Positions 1 through 6,568 of a DNA stretch of 12,417 bases are shown one piece after another (the first letter of the stretch is position 1; every line of letters starts with the position of its first letter). The DNA is from an uncultured Ruminococcus sp. (GTDB lineage: Bacteria > Bacillota > Clostridia > Oscillospirales > CAG-272). Position numbers and translations under genes: made by a program. The notes under the pieces were generated by a model. It did no database searches. It was not told the DNA's origin and worked only from the letters and a program-made list of their open reading frames with translations. The stretch spans positions 1-12,417 of the forward strand of contig CACYWX010000139.1 in the NCBI GenBank assembly GCA_902778205.1, in the 5' to 3' direction.

Positions 1-667
1 GTCCCAGGGCATAGGGAGCCGCCGTCAGCTCGTCCGCCGCGATGGGATTATACCCCTGCCCCTGACCGGAGAGGCGGTCCGGATCCGTTCTGAGCGGGTC
101 GTCCCGGAGCGGCTCCCGGATCCTGAGGGGATACAGGGGCTCCCGTTTCTCCACGGGCCCCACGGGCTGAGTCGGGAACACGCCGCCCGCGCTGTCCATG
201 ATCCAGGGCTTGCCGAACAGCGTCCCGGGAAACAGCTCCAGATTGAAGGAAAGCTTTCCCAGAAACTCCGGCGGCACGGTGCGGTCCGTCTCCACGTCCA
301 CCGTCACAGACTCCCCTTCGCCTTTCGCCCGGACGGTGTAGGAAAAGCGGAAATCCGGGTAGATCATGGGGTTGAACCCGACGAGATGGCGGTCCGGATC
401 GGGATAGACCATCCGCGCTGTGACGGAATTGTCCTCCGGGTCCGCGGTCCTCTCCACCTTCTTCGGCACCGGCTGCCACTGACCGGGCGTCGGCTCGAAC
501 CGCAGATCCCCGTTCGCGGCGGTCCGGTTCCCGTGCATGATGACGCTGACGCCGGACTGATGGCCCTCCGGATAGAAATCGTCGAAAGCCATGACGTCCA
601 CGCCGCCCCTCCGGAAGTATCCCTTCTCCGGGTCGAGACGGAACACCTCCCGGTCGTTCTCTTTCAT
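1..667 (-). CDS. N-terminal part of a large glycoside hydrolase (probably GH9-like), cut by the window edge
   Basis: The reading frame begins at the ATG at 667-665 and stays open for 222 codons to the left edge, so only the N-terminus is present. An AAGGAGG ribosome-binding site at 680-674 fixes the start. The protein opens without a signal peptide. Residues 21-69 carry a conserved-looking block (GGVDVMAFDD, then YPEGHQSGVS, then GDLRFEPTPGQWQPVPK), and residues 94-108 read HLVGFNPMIYPDFRF. From memory this block belongs to the beta-sandwich N-terminal region of bacterial proteins annotated as glycoside hydrolase family 9; the catalytic domain would lie off the window. Residues 137-159 (LGKLSFNLELFPG, then GKPWIMD) fit a substrate-side beta domain. 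It has its own promoter and an operator-like palindrome upstream. The family assignment is recall, not a search; that it is a real gene is much surer than the family name. Confidence 0.72.
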   Translation of the reverse strand, partial: MKENDREVFRLDPEKGYFRRGGVDVMAFDDFYPEGHQSGVSVIMHGNRTAANGDLRFEPTPGQWQPVPKKVERTADPEDNSVTARMVYPDPDRHLVGFNPMIYPDFRFSYTVRAKGEGESVTVDVETDRTVPPEFLGKLSFNLELFPGTLFGKPWIMDSAGGVFPTQPVGPVEKREPLYPLRIREPLRDDPLRTDPDRLSGQGQGYNPIAADELTAAPYALG

Positions 668-680
668 AGCCGTCCTCCTT

Positions 681-698
681 TGGAATAGATTGATTCCA
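681..698. promoter_or_regulatory. Candidate operator palindrome at the transcription start
   Basis: TGGAATAGATTGATTCCA is an inverted repeat with two perfect 6-bp arms (681-686 and 693-698) and a 6-nt centre. It abuts and shares one base with the -10 box and ends just before the Shine-Dalgarno sequence, so it covers the predicted +1 position. A repressor bound here would block transcription. In RNA it could also form a short hairpin. No regulator gene for it is visible nearby. Confidence 0.45.
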
Positions 699-726
699 TT
701 ATATCATACCCCCGGGACGCTGTCAA
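698..726 (-). promoter_or_regulatory. Sigma-A-type promoter of the edge glycoside hydrolase
   Basis: Read on the minus strand, TTGACA (726-721) and TATAAT (703-698) are both perfect consensus hexamers separated by exactly 17 nt. The predicted start of transcription lies about 25 nt before the ribosome-binding site of the gene starting at 667. Confidence 0.9.
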
Positions 727-741
727 TCGGGTACGGACAGC

Positions 742-772
742 AAAACGGAGCCGCTTTTTTCAGCCGCTCCGT
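742..772 (-). terminator. Probable intrinsic terminator of the peptidase/lipoprotein operon
   Basis: On the minus strand, about 20 nt after the lipoprotein stop codon, there is an 11-position stem (772-762 with 755-745, one mismatch) with an A-rich loop, followed by TTTT. The U-tract is short, so the call is moderate. The promoter of the next gene begins just downstream. Confidence 0.5.
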
Positions 773-791
773 CTGCTTGTCCCGCAGATTC

Positions 792-2231
792 TCACCACTG
801 GTATTCAAAATCAATGAAGGGAGCCACGTCCCGGTCCACCACGCAGATAAAGGTCTTTCCGCAGTTGAGCCGCAGCTCCTTCCCGTTCTTATAGGTCAGC
901 TCCAGGCAGTCGGTCTTTCCCGCCCGGGACCAGGCGATCACCCTGCGCCGGCCGTTTGTGACGTAATAGCCCTGTCCCTGGCCCACGGTCCCTACGGTCA
1001 GCCGTCCGGCCGCGTCCCCGGGGATCACATCGATGTCAGTGAACAGGATCAGGAGGTTCTTCACGGAAATCTGCTCCCCGTTGGCTCCGTCCACATGGGG
1101 CATGCCATCGTACTGATACCGCAGATATTCGCCGCGGTCCTTGTCGTAGACGAAATCCACCGTGTTGGCGAAGGTCACCGGCATATGCACGTGAGTGGCC
1201 GGGGATCCGTAGATGCTTCGGTTCTCGTTCTCGCCGTAAAAGAGGAACAGAGGCTTCTGATTCTCGTCCAGCTCCGTCCGGTAGCCCTTGAACTGAATGC
1301 CGGAGACGATGCCCGCCCCGTCGGTCATGAGGCTGTGCTCGTAGCCGATGTTCACCATCCGATTCTGATCCCGCCAGAAGGTGGAGGGCAGGTACATGTT
1401 GACCCCGTCCATGTTCTCGATGCCCCGCCAGCTGATCTTGGAATAGGCAGTCTCGCTTCCCCCGGCATGGACGTACAGGGCGTCGTGATTGGCGAGGAAA
1501 TCCACGAAGTAGTCCCTTGCGGACCGGATGGACCCCACGGTGCCCATGGACTCATAGTCGTCCACCAGCATCATGATCCGGGTGATGCCGCCCTCCGCCG
1601 CGCACTCGTAGAACACCTGCCCGTAGGACAGGCCGTACTGGGGCAGCTGTTTTTTCAGATTGTTCAGCATGATGGCCACGGGGCGGCGCTTCTGCTCTTC
1701 CGCGGTACAGCTTTTGCCGTTCAGATAGTTATAGATCCGCTCGGGCTCCGGCTGCTTTTCCGCTTCGGCGGGCTTCTCGGGCTCGGCGGGCTTTTCGGGC
1801 TCCGGTTCGGGATCCCTCTCCGGGGCGGGAGGATCCTCTTTTCCCTCCTCCTCGTCTGACCAGCCCGTGATCTCCGCTTCGGGGGCGGTCAGCAGCTCCT
1901 CAGACTCCGGCATGTCCTCGTCGGGATCGGTTTCGGGCGGATCCGTTTCCGGGGAGTCGGTCTCGGGAGGTTCCGTCTCCGGAGGTTCTGTCTCGGGAGG
2001 TTCCGTCTCCGGTGCTTCCGTCTCCGCGGCTTCCGTCTCCGCGGCTTCCGTCTCCGCGGCTTCCGTATCTGCTTCGGGAGCAGCGGGAACGGGCTCCGTC
2101 ACCTGAACGGTATCGGTCTGGGGAACGCTCCCTCCCTCTCCGGCGGGTCCCTCCGTCCTCGAGCAGGACAGCAGAAGCGCGCAGGCAAGGAGGACGGCCG
2201 TGATCCCTTTTCCATACGAAACGCCCCTCAT
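792..2231 (-). CDS. DUF3048-family (YerB-like) lipoprotein with a Glu/Thr/Pro repeat linker
   Basis: This 479-aa protein is a predicted surface lipoprotein. Residues 9-23 form a signal peptide ending in a lipobox, LLSC, with Cys23 as the lipid-attachment site. Residues 35-165 are a low-complexity acidic linker: ten pentads of the ETEAA/ETEPP/ETDPP type (55-104), then a Pro-Glu-Lys stretch (137-165). Residues 168-479 match the two-part DUF3048 fold as I know it from Bacillus YerB: an N-terminal part with RPVAIMLNN (183-191), MLVDDYESMGTVGSIRSAR (221-239) and YVHAGGSETAY (253-263), and a C-terminal part from about 345 on. No biochemical activity is established for this family to my knowledge. 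The start ATG overlaps the stop of the upstream peptidase gene (ATGA) and is preceded by GGGGAGG, so the two are translationally coupled. The frame is open further upstream, but that extension lies inside the peptidase gene in another frame and has no signal peptide at its N-terminus. Confidence 0.9.
   Translation of the reverse strand: MRGVSYGKGITAVLLACALLLSCSRTEGPAGEGGSVPQTDTVQVTEPVPAAPEADTEAAETEAAETEAAETEAPETEPPETEPPETEPPETDSPETDPPETDPDEDMPESEELLTAPEAEITGWSDEEEGKEDPPAPERDPEPEPEKPAEPEKPAEAEKQPEPERIYNYLNGKSCTAEEQKRRPVAIMLNNLKKQLPQYGLSYGQVFYECAAEGGITRIMMLVDDYESMGTVGSIRSARDYFVDFLANHDALYVHAGGSETAYSKISWRGIENMDGVNMYLPSTFWRDQNRMVNIGYEHSLMTDGAGIVSGIQFKGYRTELDENQKPLFLFYGENENRSIYGSPATHVHMPVTFANTVDFVYDKDRGEYLRYQYDGMPHVDGANGEQISVKNLLILFTDIDVIPGDAAGRLTVGTVGQGQGYYVTNGRRRVIAWSRAGKTDCLELTYKNGKELRLNCGKTFICVVDRDVAPFIDFEYQW
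1920..2069 (-). repeat. 15-bp tandem repeats encoding the (E/D)T(E/D)xx pentads
   Basis: Ten consecutive 15-bp units encode residues 55-104 of the lipoprotein. The units toward the N-terminus are the purest: three adjacent copies (about 2014-2058) are identical at the DNA level, while the later ones drift (ETEPP, ETDSP, ETDPP). Any gain or loss of a unit keeps the frame and changes only linker length. Confidence 0.9.
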
Positions 2232-3214
2232 GACCGCACCTCCCCGCCGAAGGACCGGTACAGGGCCGGGGACGTGAACAGCTCCGTCAGGAGGGCCAGG
2301 TTGACCTCGTCGAACACAGTATCCTTCGGGGTGTGGATCTTGTCCATGTACAGGCCCAGCCGCTTCGATTCGTTCAGGGCGCATACGGCGGCGGAGGTTT
2401 TGAAGCTGGCCTGGTCGGAGGGATAGATGGTCCCCTTCTTCGGGCAGACCTCGCAGACCTTCTCCCCGCCGGCGAACACCCGCTCCGCCTCCCGGCGCAG
2501 GACCTCGTAATACGGCAGCTTTTCCGCGGCCTTGGAAAACAGGATCAGGATGTGCCCGCCGTCGGACACGCAGTCCAGGTTCACAATCAGCCGGTTCTTC
2601 TTCACCTCCGGATGGGCCGCCGCGTATCCGGACGAGCCGAGAAGCCCGTTCTCCTCGTTGTCGAAGAGGATGAAGGCCGCCCGCTCCTCCGTCAGCCGGT
2701 CCGCCAGGGTCAGGACCGCGGCCACGCCGGAGGTGTTGTCGTTGGCGGTGTGAGGATTGGGATGGTCCCCCATGAACAGCCACAGCATGAATACGATGCC
2801 GAGGATCAGGACCCCCTCCGTCACAAGCAGTCCCCAGAGATCCGGCAGATCCCGGGTGAGCCGGGCCGCCAGAATGTCCAGGGCGAACAGGGGAACAAGA
2901 AACAACAGAACCACGGCGGTCTGGTACAGCAGAAACATCGGCAGATTCCGCGGCGTGATGAAATTGGGAAAGGGCAGCCCTGCGCAGGTGTCGTAATGGG
3001 CGGTGTACACCACGTCGGCCTGCTCCGGGTCCCCGATGACGATGTTCCGGCTCTTCAGAAGGGTCCCGCAGGTTTCCACCCGCATCCTCTGCCCGAAATG
3101 CTCCCGCAGCATCCCGATGAAGGCGTCCTTCTGGGCCTTCCGCTTCCTCACCTCATAGGCCGGCAGAAGGATGCTCTTCCAGTCCGCACCGCGCTTGCTG
3201 TCTTCTCCGTTCAT
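2228..3214 (-). CDS. M28-family metallopeptidase with an inserted two-helix membrane hairpin
   Basis: This 328-aa protein carries the M28 (aminopeptidase-type, two-zinc) motif set: His73 in TAHYDT, the bridging Asp159 in ANDNTSG, Glu187-Glu188 in DNEENG (general base, then metal ligand), Asp214 in NLDCVSDG, and His294 in KIHTPKDT. All expected metal ligands are present, so an active exopeptidase is likely. Unusually, residues 91-116 and 127-149 are two hydrophobic membrane segments lying between the first and second ligand motifs, where soluble M28 enzymes have a short loop. There is no signal peptide; the N-terminal 90 residues are rich in Lys and Arg. The ATG at 3214 has GGAG about 10 nt upstream and its own promoter. 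The gene overlaps the DUF3048 lipoprotein gene by one ATGA and forms an operon with it, suggesting a shared envelope role. The substrate cannot be told from sequence. Confidence 0.88.
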   Translation of the reverse strand: MNGEDSKRGADWKSILLPAYEVRKRKAQKDAFIGMLREHFGQRMRVETCGTLLKSRNIVIGDPEQADVVYTAHYDTCAGLPFPNFITPRNLPMFLLYQTAVVLLFLVPLFALDILAARLTRDLPDLWGLLVTEGVLILGIVFMLWLFMGDHPNPHTANDNTSGVAAVLTLADRLTEERAAFILFDNEENGLLGSSGYAAAHPEVKKNRLIVNLDCVSDGGHILILFSKAAEKLPYYEVLRREAERVFAGGEKVCEVCPKKGTIYPSDQASFKTSAAVCALNESKRLGLYMDKIHTPKDTVFDEVNLALLTELFTSPALYRSFGGEVRS

Positions 3215-3249
3215 ATTTTGCCGCTCCGTGTTGAAATCAGTCGGCCTTC

Positions 3250-3278
3250 ATTGTACACCCCATTCCCCGTTTTGTCAA
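3250..3278 (-). promoter_or_regulatory. Promoter of the peptidase/lipoprotein operon
   Basis: On the minus strand TTGACA (3278-3273) and TACAAT (3255-3250) are separated by 17 nt. Transcription would start near 3243, about 30 nt before the ATG at 3214. It lies directly after the beta-galactosidase terminator, separating the two units. Confidence 0.88.
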
Positions 3279-3283
3279 GCGCA

Positions 3284-3321
3284 TAAAAGAACCGCCCTCT
3301 CCCGGGAAGGGAAAGGACGGT
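3284..3321 (-). terminator. Intrinsic terminator of the beta-galactosidase gene
   Basis: On the minus strand, 19 nt after the beta-galactosidase TAA stop, a 13-bp stem (3321-3309 with 3303-3291, including two G-U pairs) closes a 5-nt loop and is followed by a U-rich run (TTCTTTTA). No mismatch interrupts the stem. Confidence 0.92.
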
Positions 3322-3340
3322 ATGATCGGTCATGAGATTT

Positions 3341-6334
3341 TTACCAGGCCTTGCGGGATTCGCGGTAAGGATCGATCTCCGCGGCGAACACGGGCCTGAG
3401 GATCACGGAGCAGATCGTCTCGTCCTCTTCGTACCGCAGGTGCTCCGCCAGGGCGGGGCCGCAGGAGTTGGAGCCGATGCCGGACTGACGGCAGTCCAGA
3501 ATCACCGTGGTCTCGGGCTCGCGCTCCAGCTCGTAGTGATGGGCCTTCTCCGTCAGCTGTTCGGGGGAGAAGTGGCTTGCGTTGAAGGAGAAGGGCTCGG
3601 CGGAGGTGAAGAGGAAGCCGTGTCCCGCCACGGTATGCACGTCCGCCCAGCGGCATCCCCAGTGAGAGGAGTTCTCCTGCGGGAACACGTAGGGCTCGTA
3701 GTTCTCGGTGACGGTGGAGCTGAACTCGCCCAGACGCGCGGCTAGTCTCTTGTCCTCGTAGCTCTCCATGGGTCCGTAGCCGAAGTAGCGCATCTGCTCC
3801 GCGCCCTCGGGCATGGTCAGACGCACGCCGAAGCGGGGACGGAACACCTTTTCCCGCTTGGTGCGGTCCCACTGATTGGGACGGGACATGTCGCGCCACT
3901 TCACGTCGAAGTCGATCTTCACGCCCATGCCGTACCGGACGGTGTAGGTCACGTCGGCGTGGAACAGCGGATCGTGGGGCGCGCATCCCATGGAGATCTT
4001 CGAGAGGATCACGGCGTGCTCCTCGTCCGCCTCCACCAGATCGCAGGAGTAGCACTTGACCTTCGCCTCGTCCATGCCCTCTCTCTGCCACTGCCAGCGC
4101 ACGTTGCGGTCGTTATCCGTGGGAGCGCGCCAGATCTGCGGGACGATGGGCTTCGTGATGAGGTGCTCGCCGTTGTCCTCAATGTCCTTGATCATGCCGC
4201 AGGACCGGCAGAAGGTGTAGACGGTCTCGCCCGCGGTGACGGTGATGAACTTCCGGCAGACCTCGGTCTCCACGGGATAGAGCGCCGCGGGAGCCTGATA
4301 GAGAGGCACGTCGTTCTCGTACACGAACTGCGCGATGCCCACCTCGTAGCCGGCCTCCGCCCACTCGGTCGGGACCTTCTGCCGGAAGGAGAAGTCCACG
4401 GTCACAACGCCGCCCGCCGGGAGCTCGTCGAAGAGGGTGAATTCCTCCGTCCCCTGAGGTTCGATCGAGAGGTTCGGATACACGCCGGACATGAGAACCT
4501 TACCGTCGCGCTTCACGGTCCAGGCACAGGACAGGTCGGAGAAGTCCTTAAAGTACCGGCGGGATTTCACGGCGTAGGTGCCGGGCTTCACCTCGGTGAC
4601 CGCCGCGGGCATAATGGCCTGCTTCAGCTCCTTGAGGCCGGTGTGGGGGCGTCTGTCAGGATAGACCAGGCCGTCCACGCAGAAGTTGCCGTCGTTGGGA
4701 TGGTCGCAGCCGCCGAAGAACTCGTCGTGGCTCTCGATGACCTTCCAGTACGCGCCCAGGTCTCCGGGGCCGTTGCCCATGGCGTGGGAGTATTCGCAGA
4801 GGAACAGGGGCTGGTCGAACTTCTCATCCTCGCAGTACTCGGCACACCACTGGGGATTCGGGTACATATGGCTCTCCACGTCGGTCACGTCGCGCTTGTG
4901 CTCGCCGTTGTTGTAGCCGGAGTGGGCGCCCTCATAGTGGACCAGGCGGGAGTCGTCGCGGCTCTTGATCCAGGCGGTCATGGCGGCGTGGTTGCGGCCG
5001 AGGCCCGATTCGTTGCCCAGGGACCAGAAGATAACGCACGGGTGGTTCTTGTCCCGCTCCACCATGCGCTGAGCGCGGTCCACGTAGGCCTTCTCCCAGT
5101 CCGGATTGTCGGAGAGGCCGTTCCAGGGATGCATGCCGTGGGTCTCGATGTCGGTCTCGTCGCAGACGTACAGGCCGTATTTGTCGCAGAGGGCGGTGAA
5201 CCGGGGATCGTTGGGATAGTGGGAGGTGCGGACCATGTTGACGTTGTGGGCCTTCATGATCATGATGTCCCGCTTCATGTGCTCGAAGGGAGTGGCGTGG
5301 CCCAGCAGATGGTGGCTGTCGTGGCGGTTGACGCCCTTGGCCTTGACCTTCTTGCCGTTGATGAGGATGCACTTGTCGACGATCTCGATTTTCCGCGCGC
5401 CGATCGGAAGGGCGATATGCTCGGTTCCGCAGGCCAGATACAGGGTGTAGAGGTTCGGCTCCTCGTCGCTCCACAGCTTCGCGTTCTCGATTTCGGGGAT
5501 TTCGACGCAGCCGTCTCCGTCCACGGTCAGCACGCCGGAGGACAGGGTCCTGCCGCAGGGGCAGTCCAGCTTCCACGCCACCTCGGCGCAGCCGGTCAGG
5601 GACAGCGCGGCGGTGAAGCGGGCGTTCTTATAGTCGTCGGAGAGCGCGGACTTCACGAAAATGTCCCGGATGTGGACGGGATCCCGGAACAGCAGGTAGA
5701 CCTCGCGGAAGATGCCCGACATGCGCCACATGTCCTGGTCCTCCAGATACGTGCCGTCGGACCATTTCAGCACCAGCACCTTCAGGGTGTTCTTCCCCTC
5801 GTGGACCAGGCCGGTGACGTCGATCTCGGTGGACAGGTGGGAGACCTGGGAATAGGCGGCGAAGGTGTCGTTGACCCAGACGTAGAAGGCAGAGTCCACG
5901 CCCTCAAAGTTCAGGTACACCTTCTTCCCCTTCATGGCGGCGGGAATCGAGAAGTCCCGCACGTAGAGGGCGCAGGGGTTCTCGTCGGGCACATAGGGCG
6001 GATCCACGGGGATCGGATAGTTGACGTTGGTGTAGTTGGGCACGTCATAGCCGCGGCCCAGAGCCATCTGCCAGCTCATGGGGACGGTCATGCGGTCGAA
6101 GCCCTCCGTGGTGAAGCCCTCGCCGGAAATATCCCGGCAGCAGACGTCGTTCAGGGATTTGAAGAAGCGGAACGCCCATTCGCCGTCCAGGGACTTGAAG
6201 AAGGCGCTCTGCCCGCGGTTTTCGTTGGCCGCGTCCTTTTCGGACGGGAACGGCACGAAGTAGGCCCGGGGCTCCTCACACCCCACGTGGAGGGTCGAGG
6301 GATCGCAGTGGTAATCCGGAAGATGGAAAGGCAT
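3341..6334 (-). CDS. lacZ: GH2 beta-galactosidase (LacZ type) with a catalytic-domain deletion
   Basis: This 997-aa cytoplasmic enzyme has the five-domain LacZ layout: sugar-binding sandwich (about 40-215, with WSDGTYLEDQDMWRMSG at 191-207), immunoglobulin-like domain (about 220-320), TIM-barrel catalytic domain (about 322-600), and the C-terminal Bgal_small domain (about 700-985, with YGPMESYEDK, YVFPQENSSHWG and SGIGSNSCGP). The acid/base is Glu442 in WSLGNESG and the nucleophile is Glu514 in LCEYSHAMGNG. His337 (NRHDSH) and His371 (SHYPN) match known active-site histidines. It should split terminal beta-galactosides such as lactose. Compared with E. coli LacZ, about 27 residues are missing between Gly542-Cys543 and Asp544, covering the Trp568 region, so activity is in doubt. 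The ATG at 6334 has AAAGGAG 7 nt upstream; an in-frame ATG at 6400 lies within the promoter and is not used. The gene is monocistronic, with its own promoter and terminator, and no sugar transporter adjoins it. Confidence 0.95.
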   Translation of the reverse strand: MPFHLPDYHCDPSTLHVGCEEPRAYFVPFPSEKDAANENRGQSAFFKSLDGEWAFRFFKSLNDVCCRDISGEGFTTEGFDRMTVPMSWQMALGRGYDVPNYTNVNYPIPVDPPYVPDENPCALYVRDFSIPAAMKGKKVYLNFEGVDSAFYVWVNDTFAAYSQVSHLSTEIDVTGLVHEGKNTLKVLVLKWSDGTYLEDQDMWRMSGIFREVYLLFRDPVHIRDIFVKSALSDDYKNARFTAALSLTGCAEVAWKLDCPCGRTLSSGVLTVDGDGCVEIPEIENAKLWSDEEPNLYTLYLACGTEHIALPIGARKIEIVDKCILINGKKVKAKGVNRHDSHHLLGHATPFEHMKRDIMIMKAHNVNMVRTSHYPNDPRFTALCDKYGLYVCDETDIETHGMHPWNGLSDNPDWEKAYVDRAQRMVERDKNHPCVIFWSLGNESGLGRNHAAMTAWIKSRDDSRLVHYEGAHSGYNNGEHKRDVTDVESHMYPNPQWCAEYCEDEKFDQPLFLCEYSHAMGNGPGDLGAYWKVIESHDEFFGGCDHPNDGNFCVDGLVYPDRRPHTGLKELKQAIMPAAVTEVKPGTYAVKSRRYFKDFSDLSCAWTVKRDGKVLMSGVYPNLSIEPQGTEEFTLFDELPAGGVVTVDFSFRQKVPTEWAEAGYEVGIAQFVYENDVPLYQAPAALYPVETEVCRKFITVTAGETVYTFCRSCGMIKDIEDNGEHLITKPIVPQIWRAPTDNDRNVRWQWQREGMDEAKVKCYSCDLVEADEEHAVILSKISMGCAPHDPLFHADVTYTVRYGMGVKIDFDVKWRDMSRPNQWDRTKREKVFRPRFGVRLTMPEGAEQMRYFGYGPMESYEDKRLAARLGEFSSTVTENYEPYVFPQENSSHWGCRWADVHTVAGHGFLFTSAEPFSFNASHFSPEQLTEKAHHYELEREPETTVILDCRQSGIGSNSCGPALAEHLRYEEDETICSVILRPVFAAEIDPYRESRKAW

Positions 6335-6371
6335 GATACATCTCCTTTGGGAGTTTATTTTTGCTGATTCG

Positions 6372-6400
6372 AGTATAGCACATGATCCGTTTTTTTGCAA
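6372..6400 (-). promoter_or_regulatory. Beta-galactosidase promoter
   Basis: On the minus strand TTGCAA (6400-6395) and TATACT (6377-6372) are separated by 17 nt. Transcription would start near 6365, giving a leader of about 30 nt that includes the AAAGGAG at 6348-6342. No convincing operator palindrome or catabolite-repression site was seen around it. Confidence 0.85.
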
Positions 6401-6471
6401 GAGGTTTATCCTCCGCGGATCCGGAGCCTCCCGCGTGATTTTTCCGTCCGCCCCGAAATCGCCGGCTCAGG

Positions 6472-6500
6472 TTGACAAACGTCGGTGTATATGCTATACT
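6472..6500 (+). promoter_or_regulatory. Promoter of the ABC transporter operon, with a palindrome over the -10 box
   Basis: TTGACA (6472-6477) and TATACT (6495-6500) are separated by 17 nt, and a TGC just before the -10 makes it an extended -10 promoter. GTATA-TGC-TATAC (6487-6499) is a 5-bp inverted repeat overlapping the -10 box and could be an operator. Predicted start of transcription is near 6507. Confidence 0.87.
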
Positions 6501-6510
6501 GTGGTATCAC

Positions 6511-6547
6511 GGTCCGGAGGGTCGGAACGCATCCGAACGCCCGGACC
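6511..6547 (+). promoter_or_regulatory. Structured 5' leader: nested inverted repeats before the ABC operon
   Basis: GGTCCGG (6511-6517) can pair with CCGGACC (6541-6547), enclosing a second stem TCGGA (6522-6526) with TCCGA (6532-6536). The nested hairpin begins a few bases after the predicted transcription start and ends 21 nt before the ATG at 6569. It is too small to match any riboswitch class I know, and there is no U-tract after it. Confidence 0.45.
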
Positions 6548-6568
6548 ACGGTATGATATGGTGCCTTT

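Noticed and set aside
591..1859. 422-codon plus-strand open frame
   Set aside because: Antisense to the DUF3048 lipoprotein; no ribosome-binding site or protein-like motifs.
1920..2069. Tandem repeats considered as a CRISPR array or an origin
   Set aside because: Units are contiguous without spacers, in frame, and encode the pentads of a recognised lipoprotein linker.
1867..2106. Apparent Ser/Val/Gly-repeat protein on the plus strand
   Set aside because: It is the antisense reading of the 15-bp repeats that encode the lipoprotein linker.
2232..2783. Upstream extension of the lipoprotein reading frame
   Set aside because: It lies inside the peptidase gene; the lipobox and the ribosome-binding site place the start at 2231.
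2333..3286. 317-codon plus-strand open frame
   Set aside because: Antisense to the M28 peptidase, whose catalytic motifs are complete on the other strand.
3959..6367. 802-codon plus-strand open frame
   Set aside because: It is antisense to the beta-galactosidase, caused by third-position GC bias; no recognisable motifs and a Val/Gly/His-rich composition.
6335..6400. 22-residue N-terminal extension of the beta-galactosidase
   Set aside because: Its ATG falls in the -35 box of the promoter, upstream of the predicted transcript start; the ATG at 6334 has a strong ribosome-binding site.
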